A DNA stretch of 60,441 nucleotides from assembly GCA_027575765.1 (NCBI GenBank), contig JANBPT010000182.1, forward strand, positions 1 through 60,441. Direction: 5' to 3'. The notes under the pieces were generated by a model. It did no database searches, was not told where the DNA came from, and saw nothing but the letters and a program-made list of their open reading frames with translations. Shown in pieces: positions 10,466-20,962 of this stretch. The stretch is from Tieghemiomyces parasiticus. Taxonomy: Eukaryota > Kickxellomycota > Dimargaritomycetes > Dimargaritales > Dimargaritaceae. The first letter of the stretch is position 1. Each line of letters starts with the position of its first letter. Made by a program: the position numbers and the translations under genes.

Positions 10466-12658
10466 ATGGCCGACTCCAACCGCCACCGGCTACCGCCTGC
10501 TCTATCGCCCATGTCCCTGGGTGGTTACACGGCATCGCGTCCGTCATCCGGTCTGTGTCCGCCTCGGCTCGCCGTAACCACCGGCCACCATGCCGCCACT
10601 CTCCTGCCCGACCTGACCCTGACTACGCCATACTCCCCGCAGCAACCCCCTTACTATAGCGACTCGCTGCACTCACCCGTCTCACTATCCCAGTCCCAGA
10701 GTCACTCCTCCTCCTCCGAGAGTAAGCTGCCGCCGGCTCCCGTTACTCGAACGTCGACCCCGACCCTTACCCCTGTCGCCAGTGACGCCGTAACCGAGTA
10801 CACCCCTTTCCCCGCCAAACTAAAGGCCCTCTTTCGCTTAAGTGGGTGGGGGGCCGCGCCTGTCCAAGCGAGTACCGAGACCGGTGCCGTCTCGCCCGTT
10901 AGCCCCCGGGCCACCCGGCCGCCTCACGCGACGGTTCCGTCCCCACCAGCCACATCCCAGCCGCTCACCTTTTTATCCCACCCACCCGTGCTGGGTTCGC
11001 TCAAGGACTCCTTCAGCTCGTCCCTCGTGTCCCTGGGGTCTTCGCGCGCTCCGGGAAGCGCTTCCACTCGCAGCTCCCCACCCACCTCTACCCACGGCGG
11101 CCGGCCCGCCCAACGTTCGATCGAGGCCCACCATCCTCCGGCAGATACCCCCACCGCCCCCACGAAGGACATGGCCATCAACCTTCGTCGCTGTCGCTCT
11201 GACCAGGTCCTCTCACTCTCCCTGGCCACCACCCCGCCCGCAAGCAGCCTCGACGACACCGAACTACCCACCGTCGCCGCCATCGCCCCCGCGGCTACAT
11301 TACCCTCCCGCTCCGTTACCGAACCCAAGTCTTCCCGCTTCACCCAAACCCTGCCACCTTCCATGCGCCGGACCTATTCGGCCATCTCGTTCCGTGTCCA
11401 AAAGGCCACCGTCGGCCCGAAAAGCTTTACACCGCTCAAGTTACTGGGCAAGGGCGACGTGGGCAAGGTCTACCTCGTACGTCGTAACGACACCGCCAAA
11501 CTCTATGCCATGAAGGTCCTTTCCAAGCCCGAGATGATCCGCCGGAAGAAAATCAAACGGGTGCTAGCCGAGCAGGAGATTTTGGCCACCGCCAACCACC
11601 CTTTCATCGTCACCCTGTACCACTCGTTCCAAAGTAAGCAGCGGCTCTATTTTTGCATGGAGTACTGCCTGGGTGGTGAGTTCTTCCGCGTCCTACAGTC
11701 TCGGCCGGGTAAGTGTCTCCCCGAGGAGCACGCCCGCTTTTACGCTGCCGAGGTTACCTGCGCCCTCGAGTACCTCCACCTCCTGGGCTTCGTGTACCGG
11801 GATCTCAAGCCTGAGAATATTTTACTCCACGAGAGCGGCCACATTATGCTCACCGATTTCGACCTATCGAAGCAGTCCACCCCGCCGGCCGCCCCGACTA
11901 TGGTACACGGCGGCTCCGGCTTTGCCCTGCGCGGCGACCAACCTGCACTGGACACCCGCGCTTGCATCGCCAACCTGCGTACCAATTCGTTCGTAGGCAC
12001 CGAGGAGTACATCGCTCCTGAGGTCATCAAGGGCTGCGGGCACACCAGCGCCGTAGACTGGTGGACCCTGGGCATCTTTATTTACGAGATGCTCTACGGA
12101 TTTACGCCGTTTAAAGGCAGCAACCGCAACTCGACCTTCCGGCACGTCCTCAAGAACGAGGTGGCCTTTCCGCTGTCGCCACCCGCGCAGAACGTGTCAC
12201 CCAACGGCAAGGCCATCGTGCGCCGGCTGCTCCACAAGAGCGAGAAGAAGCGACTCGGTAGCCGGGCCGGGGCGTCTGATGTCAAGGTGCACCCCTTCTT
12301 CCGGGACCTTAAGTGGGCCCTGCTCCGCCACATGACACCTCCCATCATCCCGGACCGTGCCGATTTAAACCGCGTCCTCCAGGAACACGACCAGGCCCGA
12401 AGCACGACCGCCTTCACCAGCCCGGACGCAGCCAGCGTGCCCGGAACCCCCGTCACCTCCGCACCCCGGACCACTACCCTGTCCCTCGACATTTCGAACG
12501 AGGAGGCTATTCCTGACCAGACTGCCGGCGATGCCAACCGCGACTTTGTCGGCTTCACCTCCCTCACCATTATCCACGACGACGAGGAGGAATACGCCTC
12601 CTCCGCCTGCTCCCACCCCGACGACAGCGAACCCAAGCGGGCTTATCCGACCACCTGA
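10466..12658 (+). CDS. FPK1: AGC serine/threonine kinase, Fpk1/Kin82/nrc-2 type
   Basis: Protein kinase of the AGC branch that includes yeast flippase kinases Fpk1/Kin82, Neurospora NRC-2 and plant phototropins. In yeast these phosphorylate P4-ATPase flippases and so set phospholipid asymmetry. I start at the ATG at 10466 because of its CACCATGG context; an in-frame ATG at 10451 would add five residues. Residues 1-320 are disordered, rich in S, T and P. The kinase domain begins near 321 with the loop [10 protein letters not shown], then [18 protein letters not shown] (D446 region), DFD instead of DFG (typical of this subfamily), the usual insertion before [10 protein letters not shown], and a domain end near 605. 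The tail ends in an acidic stretch. 730 residues, no intron needed. The subfamily call is strong; the specific substrate is inferred from relatives. Confidence 0.93.
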   Translation: MADSNRHRLPPALSPMSLGGYTASRPSSGLCPPRLAVTTGHHAATLLPDLTLTTPYSPQQPPYYSDSLHSPVSLSQSQSHSSSSESKLPPAPVTRTSTPTLTPVASDAVTEYTPFPAKLKALFRLSGWGAAPVQASTETGAVSPVSPRATRPPHATVPSPPATSQPLTFLSHPPVLGSLKDSFSSSLVSLGSSRAPGSASTRSSPPTSTHGGRPAQRSIEAHHPPADTPTAPTKDMAINLRRCRSDQVLSLSLATTPPASSLDDTELPTVAAIAPAATLPSRSVTEPKSSRFTQTLPPSMRRTYSAISFRVQKATVGPKSFTPLKLLGKGDVGKVYLVRRNDTAKLYAMKVLSKPEMIRRKKIKRVLAEQEILATANHPFIVTLYHSFQSKQRLYFCMEYCLGGEFFRVLQSRPGKCLPEEHARFYAAEVTCALEYLHLLGFVYRDLKPENILLHESGHIMLTDFDLSKQSTPPAAPTMVHGGSGFALRGDQPALDTRACIANLRTNSFVGTEEYIAPEVIKGCGHTSAVDWWTLGIFIYEMLYGFTPFKGSNRNSTFRHVLKNEVAFPLSPPAQNVSPNGKAIVRRLLHKSEKKRLGSRAGASDVKVHPFFRDLKWALLRHMTPPIIPDRADLNRVLQEHDQARSTTAFTSPDAASVPGTPVTSAPRTTTLSLDISNEEAIPDQTAGDANRDFVGFTSLTIIHDDEEEYASSACSHPDDSEPKRAYPTT

Positions 12659-13367
12659 TATTTACCTCTTCCTCACCACTTTTCCTGTACCCTACCCACC
12701 CTCACACCTTTCATGGGCGGATCCTCCCACCGCCACTATGGACTGCAATTTTAGCCTGACTTCTTCTCTTCGCCCATTTATCTATATACGTCACCCTCTT
12801 GTTTATCCCGTCGGAGTTGGAGTGTCGGTCGCCGCCGCTGCTGGTGGATCCGGAGTTCGGCGTCTGTCCCCCCCCCTTTTCCCTTTTCCCAACACCCATC
12901 TCGTTTGTTACATTATTGACCCTGTTTTCCTTCCGCATCCGAACCGTCACTTTGTATTTGACAGACCTGTCGCTCTCCTCACAATTTTTGAACCCGTTGT
13001 ACACTGCGTGCCCCTTCCTTCCATCTCCACATACTGCATTTCTAATTAAAATCAGACTATAATATGGCCTCGGATCCTGCATCATGGACATATCGACCAG
13101 GATAATGACTTAGTAATCATTTAGGAATAATAGACATGTTAATGTTTACTGTACAATAAAACTTGGCCGCATTTTGCACTGCCAAACAAAACGCCATGCT
13201 CGTCAATTACAGATCGTTGAGTACCGTCGGTTGACACAATCGGGGAGTTTCAATCTAGAGATGGGTGGCACGGGCAGCAAGCGACATCAAGGCCTGGATG
13301 CCGGCTGGTATTGGTTCCACCCCGGGGAAACGGCGCCCTGGCGGTTAGGCAGGCATGACGAAACCGG
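12659..13367. other. 3' flanks of convergent genes
   Basis: This is the region downstream of the kinase stop. An AATAAA at about 13154-13159 on the plus strand is a plausible poly(A) signal for the kinase. The end of the PHF5A gene on the minus strand may also fall in or next to this stretch. No other gene is seen. Confidence 0.45.
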
Positions 13368-13526
13368 CTAGCATGAGGTGGTGCAAGTAATAGGGGCGTA
13401 CAGGATGCAAAGGTTAGTCAGTATGAACCAGGCCGACCCACCATCTAAAAGGGAATCGGATAAGTGGGTTATAGCGTAAAGTCGCATAGTTTCCCGGGAA
13501 GGGAGGGCCAGGGTATGTCAGCTTAC

Positions 13527-14223
13527 AGTATTTCTTGCGCTCATACACGGAGTCGGCCTTGGAGGAACCCAGATTGACCACCTTGGGACACCCGTCGCGC
13601 TGGTTTGGGCGACAGCGGTAGGATAGGGCCGGCCGAGCAGCACGACCGGGTACGACGTACGAGGGTGGTTCAGTGAGGAATGTTAGTGCGTTGCCAGATT
13701 GTGTTGCGTGGAGCTCATCACGAACGAGGTCTCCGAGCCATGTTGGTCGATTATAGTCGACGTTGCTACTTACGTCCTTCTCGAGAATGGTGCACTCCTT
13801 GCAGTAGTAGGCGTCTGACACCCCGTGGCCACCGCAGGCGACGCAGCGGCCCTCGTTCGAACCGTAGTTGCATTCGTCACAAATGCGCACAAGGGTACAG
13901 GGCCTCACGAAGGAGTCACAAAGGACGCATCGTCCGTCACCTGTCCGTTGTAGGGCGGGGATAATGTATAAGGTTAGGGACGCTTGATTAGTAAGCGGTG
14001 CGTTATTGCCATCCTGGTCTTCGCCGCGGGCTTATCTGCACTGGCGATCCCCGGGGGGGGCTCCCTTTGCAAGGCTAGGGCCACGGGGTCGGCATGGCTG
14101 GCTCCTCACTCCCACAACTAGCGGGGGAGATCGACCATTAGGCTTACATTTAAAGCAGACGCGGCCGATGGCGATACCCGGCTGCTTGCGGCAGAGAATG
14201 AGGTCTGGATTATGTTTCGACAT
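13527..14223 (-). CDS. PHF5A: PHF5A/Rds3, SF3b splicing factor subunit (last exon unresolved)
   Basis: Small zinc-finger protein of the SF3b complex in U2 snRNP, needed for branch-site recognition. Exon 1 is 14223-14148 ([16 protein letters not shown]...), exon 2 is 13940-13774 ([20 protein letters not shown]...[12 protein letters not shown]) and exon 3 is 13599-13527 ([16 protein letters not shown]...YERKKY). All splice sites are GT-AG with compatible phases: T|GT rebuilds a cysteine and GTAAGT follows EKD. The CxxC knots typical of the family are all present. Exons 1-3 give 105 residues, exactly up to the KKY of the usual 110-residue protein. The expected GFKKR end is not found. Exon 3 ends in phase 1 at a GTAAGC donor, and the next good acceptor (TTTTAG, exon from 13444) would give an unrelated 26-residue tail to a stop at 13368. 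Identity is very firm; the C-terminus is open. Confidence 0.93.
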
Positions 14224-14784
14224 GGCGGCTGGAATGGGCGGGACGAGGAATGGAAAATCGGTAACAGGAAATTTCTCGGAGACAAGGGTGGGTGCCAAAT
14301 AATAATGTGATCATGAACAACAGGAAATCAGCTAGTGATATGGCACAAGGTAGCCTTGACAGGTGGAGCGGCCGTGCCTCTTATTATTACCCTGGCAGTC
14401 TACTCAGAGCCCTGCCTTCGAATTTTTTCATCCACCCCGAGACCCTTAGTCAGCCCATCATTGGGTGGACCTGCGTCCCCGCTTGTAAAATAGAATGACC
14501 CACTACACCCTTACGCCTCACCGATGCCAGCTTGGACTTCAGTTTTCACTTTATCTTAACTCTTCACCCCCCCCCCGCACACACTTTGCCACAATTTTAA
14601 CATTTTAGGGTACAGCGCGGTTTATTGATCGGCTGTGAACAGCAAACTGCGCCTAATGATATCGACCCGTCCTAGTAGTTCCTACTCGGAAGAGGAGGCT
14701 CATATTCGGCATGGCGAGTCATAAGTTGGTGTCGATATTTAAAAATCGCCTGGACTACTCGTCGGGCTCATCCGGTTAGGTGGG
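14224..14784. other. Intergenic, no gene recognised
   Basis: Holds the leader of PHF5A (minus) and the 3' flank of the repeat-protein gene. It contains a C-run near 14568-14577. No gene recognised. Confidence 0.45.
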
Positions 14785-15207
14785 CTAGCCCTGGTGAGTG
14801 GTCTTCATACGAGTGAGCGGACGCATCGAGCTTAGAAAGTCGATATCCCATTGGTCGCTATTACCCTCGTCGGGTTGAGCGAGCTCGCCCTGGTGGGTGT
14901 CCTCCACGCGAGTGAGCGGATGCATCGAGTTTAGAAAGTCGATATCCCACTGGTTACTATTACCCTCATCAGGGTGAGCGAGTTCGCCCTGGCGGGTGTC
15001 CTCCACGCGAGTGAGCGGACGCATCGAGTTTAGAAAGTTGGTATCCCACTGGTTGCTACCGCCCTCATCGGCAGAAGAGTAGGGGCTGTCCTCTGTATCA
15101 GAACAGGGGTAGGTCGGGTTGGCGTCACGGCACGGGTTAGATTGCGGTCGGGCAATGACCTGGCACATAATGGCGAGGAGCACGACGATGTAGCAATTTT
15201 TCTGCAT
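14785..15207 (-). CDS. Small secreted tandem-repeat protein
   Basis: 140 residues from the ATG at 15207 to TAG at 14785. It starts with a clear signal peptide: MQKNCYIVVLLAIMCQVIA, positive then hydrophobic, with a likely cut before or after ARPQ. A short cysteine-containing segment (two Cys) and an acidic linker follow. The rest is three tandem copies of a 33-residue unit, DEG..NQWD..FLNSMRPLTR then VEDT.QGELA.P, with the third cut at 28 residues by the stop. A TATATAAA box lies 183 bases upstream on the same strand. No enzyme domain is present. Secreted repeats of this kind are known among fungal surface proteins, processed peptides and effectors; no Lys-Arg Kex2 site separates the units, only single arginines. 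Function unknown; coding status well supported by the in-frame 99-bp repeat. Confidence 0.7.
   Translation of the reverse strand: MQKNCYIVVLLAIMCQVIARPQSNPCRDANPTYPCSDTEDSPYSSADEGGSNQWDTNFLNSMRPLTRVEDTRQGELAHPDEGNSNQWDIDFLNSMHPLTRVEDTHQGELAQPDEGNSDQWDIDFLSSMRPLTRMKTTHQG
14788..15069 (-). repeat. In-frame 99-bp tandem repeat, 2.85 units
   Basis: Units begin at 15069, 14970 and 14871 on the minus strand, each 99 bases (33 codons), the last truncated by the stop. The DNA copies are very alike, with mostly scattered single changes, which points to recent duplication or ongoing homogenisation. Confidence 0.9.
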
Positions 15208-15389
15208 CCTGATGGCACGCAGTGGAAAAAGTGGGTATGGCAAAGAGGTAAAATGTAGATATGATATTGACGTAGGAGAACCAGGGATGGATATGGTACT
15301 AGGGGCGCGGTGGTTTTAGTCGAGTTGAGATCTGTATTGAAAGGTGAGAAAGCTGTTGATAGTGAGATGGCGCATCGTCCAGGCCGGCC

Positions 15390-15397
15390 TTTATATA
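15390..15397 (-). promoter_or_regulatory. TATA box of the repeat-protein gene
   Basis: TATATAAA on the minus strand (inside GGCTATATAAAGG), 183 bases upstream of the ATG at 15207. Spacing and sequence fit a core promoter of a regulated or strongly expressed gene. Confidence 0.55.
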
Positions 15398-17100
15398 GCC
15401 AGTGGAAACTACCGTTGCCCTCGACTCGGCCGGCCGGTATGTTGTGTCGTATAGTCGGAACTTTCCCTAGGCAAGGGTACAGCCAGCCTGACTGCTGCGC
15501 GCCATGTACCAAGAGGTCCCTCCAGCGTTTCTACTGCTCAACCCTCGTCGCTGCAACTTTTATGGCCTTCCTAGGTAATTCACGACTCGGTGCGGCAGTC
15601 GAAATGGAAGTATCTGTGGTACACGGGGGAGGCTGGTTTCGTACGACCTTTTCGGCTACTTTTAACGCGCGCCGGCCGTCCATATACGGACCCCACGGTG
15701 TAACTGTGGCGCGAGGATGCTGTCCGTCCCTCTCTACCCCTTTGATGGTAATAACAGCGATGTTCTGCAGATTTCCCTACGACCCTACGTATTTCCTTTA
15801 TTCGTGCCCGATATACAATATCTCTCTAGACGGCTTTTTCAATACAAGTGATGGCTTCTCCTCTGTCCCAGGCGGCAAAACTGACTTACGGTCTATGAAT
15901 GAGTTCGATTCTGGTCATTATGTCATGGTGTGTAGCGCCCATAAATGCGTCCACCATTTCTCGCCCTATCTTCACAAGGCGCAGATGATAAAATGACACC
16001 GAAACAGGAACCGGGAATGCTTAAGTCCCTTTTCTATGATGGACTTTAGCCGCAAAATAAACCCGAAACCCCCCCAAAAAAAACAATGATAACTTTGGAG
16101 GCCCCCAGCCTCTCTGGGTGCCTCCTCCATTTTATCACCTATACCTCCCCTTGTACCATTTGGTATTTCATAGCACTCGGCTACCCTCGTAGCTAAACCA
16201 TCCCTTAGCCCTCCCCCCTATCCTTACAGCTCTCTTCTTTAAGCCTTGGGCCAACTCATAGTTTATTTAGTAATAGAATAGGTTAGTCCAACCCCCTGTC
16301 GAAGTATAGCCTAATTGGGATCGTTAGGGTTGACCACCATTTACCAACACTACATGGTATAAGAAAATTATCAATCAAAAGAGAGCATTGGTCACTGATT
16401 ATTTTCACGAGCTACTTATCAACGTGTGGTACAGTAACAGGCATGATGGCGCTGTGTTCTCTAGGCGCTATCTGCTGACAGCGAACTGTTCAAGGTCGCA
16501 GTATGAATTTCATTACCCTCGATGGTCGCACTAAGCCGGCTACTTCCGGTCGAACTGTATGAATTGTCCAGAATCTGAAACGTAAAATATTATAGCGGGA
16601 CAAGGCGTTCACCACGCCGGTTATTTTTACATCTGTACTACGTCTAACGATGCGAGGGATACGCCACTTTTTCCTATAAGTCTTTAAGGTAGACCAATCC
16701 ACGATATGACCGTTGCTGTTCCGCAAAGACGGCCAGGACGACACTGTCCAACTACCGTGGCCAGTATGTGAACTTTTCCTACCTCCTCTTCCCAGTGGGC
16801 CGACGGTGCATCGTACCTCCAAGCGGGTTGGCCGAATTCACTTGGGACCTGAACCTTTCCCTCTATATCCCGCCCCCCCCCTCACCCTCTACGCCTCGTC
16901 CACGCGTGCTGGCCCTTCGCTACCTCACATGTTCGCCAAAAGATCTTGGCCCAATACCTCTGCAATCCTCCATAAAATAGGAATTGCGTTTACCCGTGCG
17001 TACGACCGTAACTACCCTATTGTCCGCCGGATTCCTCCGGTCTACCAATTCATTCTTTTTAGGGGAGAGGCGTTTCCACGTACTCCAAAACAGGCGAAAA
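15398..17100. other. Intergenic, no gene recognised
   Basis: About 1.7 kb. A 228-codon open frame on the plus strand (15310-15996) begins at GTG, crosses the TATA promoter of the minus gene and has no motif, so it is not called. Likewise 16490-16822 on the minus strand. C-runs occur near 16066-16075 and 16869-16878. Confidence 0.4.
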
Positions 17101-17515
17101 ATGTCAAAATACGAACATGTAGCTGTACTCTCGGACCCGAGTCGAAGTCGTGCGGCTCGCACTGCTGCCCAAAATAACCGCCTCTCCTCGGATGCAGCTC
17201 CTACGTGTCCGTCAGCCACGCCTACCCCTCGGCTCTGGGGGTAAACAACTATTTTTAGGGGATCCCTGGGTGGGTGCTTATCTGCTACTCAGGGCATTGG
17301 CGACCCCCAGGACCTTGATTCGGCGTCTGGTAAATACGGGCACACAATCAGAATCACTTACAGAATCGCTCCTAGCGGATATAAACGTGACTCCGGCCTT
17401 TCACCTGGTGGCCGCCTCTCAATCCACCGGGCTAGAGCTGCTCCAACTACTAGGTGACGTGTCCGAAACATGTGGACTAAATGCTCCGTCCGCCTGTCGG
17501 GTATTCGACGCTTAA
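17101..17515 (+). CDS. Possible small two-exon gene, unrecognised
   Basis: Tentative. From the ATG at 17101 (context AAAAATGTC) an open stretch MSKYEHVAVLSDPSRSRA runs to a GTAAAC donor at 17241 (phase 2). Phase-compatible acceptors at 17292 or 17310 lead into a frame ending GLELLQLLGDVSETCGL and a stop at 17513-17515, giving about 114-120 residues. The second exon is leucine-rich and helix-like. I do not recognise a family. The evidence is only frame compatibility and a reasonable start, and the branch site is poor, so this could be chance. Confidence 0.2.
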
Positions 17516-18124
17516 TCCGTCTCTGCTGGCCGCTGATTAGTACCGAGGGGCTCTCGGACCCTGCCGTATGAGAGTTAGGATAAGCCGGGTGAGTCTTATT
17601 ACCAAGGGTCCTGAGGACAACTAGAGCTAACGCAGGACTGAGTAATTACAAGGACGGTATCATTTGTCTGAGGCTCTTGAATGTTAATAGTGTAAAAATC
17701 CCCCTCCCTGAGAGCCAGGATGGTAGGTGTCAGGGCTATGGGTGGCTTCTCATTCGACTCCCAGCTCGCCCCATCCCTCTTGTTTACACCACGGCTGGGC
17801 CTGGGCCTTGCAGGTACCAACCAGTGCGACTCCGCCCTCCGATACCCTGCCCAGGCACTCCCCTAGATTTGAGCGAGGTGCCCCCCACCGTCGCCCCAGT
17901 ATCACGTCCAATGGCCAGCCCACTAGCCACCTGTCACCCACTTTTGGCTGGACGCACCAGTGGCAGGTGGTTCATTCCCCCGTGGGCCGGTCAACGTAGA
18001 CCACCACTGCCTTACCCCCTCCTCTGGTGCCAACTGCCCTCACTCGTCAAGGTACAGGTGCACTTACCCCCACCAGTTGAATAAATTCCATCTTTCCTTG
18101 CCTCTTCATTCCACCCTATAGTTC
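17516..18124 (+). promoter_or_regulatory. Upstream region of She9
   Basis: About 600 bases ahead of the She9 ATG, pyrimidine-rich over 17750-18120 on the plus strand. No other gene seen. Confidence 0.35.
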
Positions 18125-19441
18125 ATGGCTACCCTGAGATCCTTGCGAAGTGGAGCCCGCTGCCTCCCGCCTGGCCTCCGAGCCGCAAGGGCATTCAGTC
18201 GGGCTCCTGTGAGAAGTAAGGAGCGCTTCCCCGACGACCCGTCGCATTCTAATTCGCAGTCCGAAACGCCGGCGACCCGGCCCGCTGCTGCGAACCGGCT
18301 GGTGGCACCCTGGAACCAGATTAAACGGTGGCTGACACAGTACCCGTCACCGACAGGTGCTGGTGCCCAAGGTGCGCCGTCCGAGGGCCAGGACGAGTCG
18401 GGGACCCTGCACCGGCTGGGGGCCCATTGGGCCAAGCAGGTCGACCTGGAGGCGCTACGGCAGAACCCCCGGTTGTGGGTGAAATTGGCGGCCGGGGGCC
18501 TCAACCAGGTCACAGGATACCACCAGATCGAGCAGCTCAAGGCGGCGGTGTTCCAGCAGGAGACCGAGTTTGTCGAGGCCCGGCGGGCGTTAGACGCGGC
18601 CAAGCTGGCCCATACAGAAGCCGTGAGCCGCCGGGCGGAGGGCCAGCGCGAGATCAACAACCTTCTACAGCGTAAACACCTATGGATCGATGCCGACGTA
18701 ACCCGGTTTACCGAACTGTACCGTAGCGAGCACGCCAATGAACAGGCTGAGGCGCAGGCTAAGCGGGTCTACGAGGAGCAGGAGAAGGCGGTGGACCAAA
18801 AGTACACGGACCTGGTAGACGCCATCCGGGTGCGGTACCACGAGGAGCAGCTGTGGAGCGACAAGATCCGCGCTGCTGCCACCTACGGCACCTGGGCGGT
18901 GCTGGGGCTGAACCTGGTCGTATTTGTTTTTGTCCACGTTGTGATTGAGCCCCGCAAGCGACGCAAGATCTTAGATCACGTCGAGCAGGTAGTGGACCGC
19001 GCCAACCAGGACCTCTGCCACGACATCCAGACGCGGCCGCCTCAGTGGTGGGAATCCGCCGCCAACCGACTGCAACTGTCCCTCTTAACTGGACCTGACA
19101 ACCGGTCGACTGGCGCTCCCGCCCTGGCCGCCGCTGTCGTACCTCCTGACACCCCATCGACCCCGGAACCCGTCGCGGAGGCAGCCGCAGTTGTTCATGA
19201 CACCATCGACCCGGAAACCAAGGTCGTTCACTCTAGGGTTGGGCCTGAAGCCGACGGTGCGGACCTGGACCCGGACAAAGCGGTATCTGGTATTGCTCTC
19301 AGCCCGGTCGAGAGCAGCCCCGTCGCCCCGGAGGCACTGCCACGAACCTACTCCCAGGATGACGTGATCCGGCACGCCTGCGAGTCCGCCATTTTGAGCT
19401 GTGTTCTGACGGCTGTGATTACCGTGTGGCTGGGGCGGTGA
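18125..19441 (+). CDS. SHE9: She9/Mdm33 mitochondrial inner-membrane protein
   Basis: Fungal inner-membrane protein that shapes mitochondria; loss in yeast gives ring-like mitochondria and overexpression fragments them. 438 residues from the ATG at 18125. The N-terminus is a basic, alanine- and arginine-rich mitochondrial presequence (ATLRSLRSGARCLPPGL). A coiled-coil region of about 150 residues follows, containing the family signature QREINNLLQRKHLW, RFTELYRSEHANEQAE and RYHEEQLWSDKIR. A first membrane segment (WAVLGLNLVVFVFVHVVIEP) lies near 255-277, and after a variable proline- and acid-rich loop a second lies at the C-terminus (about 420-436). Two membrane spans with both coils facing the matrix is the known topology. 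Single exon. Call is firm from the signature. Confidence 0.94.
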   Translation: MATLRSLRSGARCLPPGLRAARAFSRAPVRSKERFPDDPSHSNSQSETPATRPAAANRLVAPWNQIKRWLTQYPSPTGAGAQGAPSEGQDESGTLHRLGAHWAKQVDLEALRQNPRLWVKLAAGGLNQVTGYHQIEQLKAAVFQQETEFVEARRALDAAKLAHTEAVSRRAEGQREINNLLQRKHLWIDADVTRFTELYRSEHANEQAEAQAKRVYEEQEKAVDQKYTDLVDAIRVRYHEEQLWSDKIRAAATYGTWAVLGLNLVVFVFVHVVIEPRKRRKILDHVEQVVDRANQDLCHDIQTRPPQWWESAANRLQLSLLTGPDNRSTGAPALAAAVVPPDTPSTPEPVAEAAAVVHDTIDPETKVVHSRVGPEADGADLDPDKAVSGIALSPVESSPVAPEALPRTYSQDDVIRHACESAILSCVLTAVITVWLGR

Positions 19442-20391
19442 CCGGGCTAACTGGAGTAACCCCCCCCCCAGGTGAGTTAGCGGTGGGTTAGCTACGCACC
19501 GGTTAACGGGACCTGTTCCTTTATATTACCTTGCATTCCCGCCTAATATAGGTTTCTGCATGTGTGCTGGTAATCACAAGTGTCCTGAAGGGATATTACT
19601 CTGAACTGCTACCTTACCGCTAATCAAGCCAAAAGTCAAATAAATCACCTTCAACAGTAATCTAGGGACGGGAGGAGATTGGGCGTAGCCTCCCTGCCGT
19701 AGACTCTACTGTATTTTGCAGAGGCGTTCGCATAGCAGCAGATTTATTTTTGCGCCTGCTAAGATTGAGAATTTTGGATTACCCACTCGCCAACTGTGCG
19801 TCTTGGGTTATGCATAGTTTGCACGGGCTGTGGCCAGCCGGTATGCGTCGTCGCATTTTGCGCCAGAACCAGTGGATCCTGCGTTGCGCCTGTTGTTGGT
19901 GGTGACGCCAAGTCCTCGAGCTGCGCCGGCAGTGCCAAGGTAGACGCTACTTGCCATACCAGCCTAGGTCAATGCCATTGATGGCTGGGTTGAAAACTGA
20001 TGGGGGATATTATTCACCACCATTGATGATTACTGTGGTCGGAATAATCGCCTACTTATAATCGCAGCCTTAACAGCGACCTCTCACCTGGATTCGGAAC
20101 GACCACGATAAGCTGAGTCCATCGAAGTCACCTGCACCCTTTGATGCATTATCCTACGATTAGTCTTTCTTAGGATAGCATGCTTCAGCGTCCTCTCGTC
20201 TCCTTCCTGCTGTGTTTTTCCCTGCTGCTTTTCCTATGATGTATTCATCACTGCTGCCACTTCGCATCAACAGTCGATAGCCAAGTCCGGAATGGATATA
20301 TAGTATCTGTCCGCCGGCCGCCTCAATAAAGTCAGACTTCCCTATAACCCTCTACTTTTATATCGTATTCTCAACCCCCGTGTATTTACTA

Positions 20392-20640
20392 CACCACCAT
20401 CCTCTTGAGCCTCCGGGCCAATAGTGAGACTCCGGAGTGGTTCTAGTGTACCAAGTCCCAGGATGATGGTAGTGGTGGTTTGGCGCCTGCCAAGGCTGCA
20501 AAGCGCAAGACGACTACTACTGCTAACCAGAAGCCACGGGTGAAATGCTAGCCCAAAGGCTGTTCCCCGCCAGATCCATAAAGAACTTTCTGGTCCTGTT
20601 ATTTCAGGGCTAAGGTGCAACAAAAGTAAAGCTACTTAGG
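20392..20640 (+). pseudogene. 3' remnant of a Fanzor gene
   Basis: Only the C-terminal end of the nuclease gene is left. The peptide LLSLRANSETPEWF followed by a stop corresponds to LLISPRANGEMPEWL in the first copy, and the lysine-rich tail AKAAKRKTTTTANQKPRVKC is also conserved. At least three stops interrupt the frame. No catalytic residue remains. Confidence 0.8.
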
Positions 20641-20962
20641 CCACTCTCCATGCGATGTAATGGAAGGGAGGCACCCTAGAGGTGAGTCGGCTGGGCAGAG
20701 AAGCCTCATCTATGAAATGGAGAGAAATAACTGCTGCCTGCTGGAAGACAACGTACAAATAGGCTCGACCTTTTGCCATTCTGCTAGCATTCTCACTTTG
20801 TCATAGCTTCATCAATGCAAACGCACACGCGAATGGCTCGGCTCATTAAACGCAAAATTGGCCTCCATCGAAACACTAATTCACGGGACACACGCCACAA
20901 ACACTACACACGGGTGGCGTGATATCCATCATCTTATGGCGCAAACTTGTTTGCTAATAATA
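20641..20962 (+). other. Conserved tail and right end, copy 2 (candidate omega-RNA region)
   Basis: Same non-coding tail as 2176-2499. The stem CACGCCAC (20891-20898) with GTGGCGTG (20914-20921) is fully paired here. The terminal palindrome GCAAAC-TT-GTTTGC is at 20941-20954 and the right end AATAATA at 20956-20962. Confidence 0.6.

Larger units (their letters stand above)
19706..20962 (+). mobile_element. Fanzor-family element, copy 2 (degenerate)
   Basis: The left 283 bases (19706-19988, starting CTACTGTA) match the reverse strand of 48430-48712 at about 90 percent or better over most of their length. The right part (about 20390-20962) matches the 3' end and tail of the Fanzor pseudogene at 1930-2499, ending at the same AATAATA. 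Between them lie about 400 bases (19990-20390) seen nowhere else in the window, either internal element sequence or later filler. Most of the nuclease gene is gone. Because both ends also flank the 48187-48712 copy, they belong to one family. No clear target-site duplication is visible. Confidence 0.75.

Noticed and set aside
9179..10659. Proline/serine-rich frames in the CT-rich leader
   Set aside because: They reflect base composition and do not carry motifs; one overlaps the kinase start in another frame.
14788..15069. Regular repeats as a CRISPR array
   Set aside because: The 99-bp units are contiguous, coding and in frame, with no spacers, and the genome is eukaryotic.
15310..15996. A 228-codon open frame on the plus strand
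   Set aside because: It starts at GTG, crosses the TATA promoter of the well-supported minus gene and shows no domain or codon bias.
16490..16822. 110-codon minus-strand frame
   Set aside because: No family match by eye, no promoter feature, and the composition is not like that of nearby genes.
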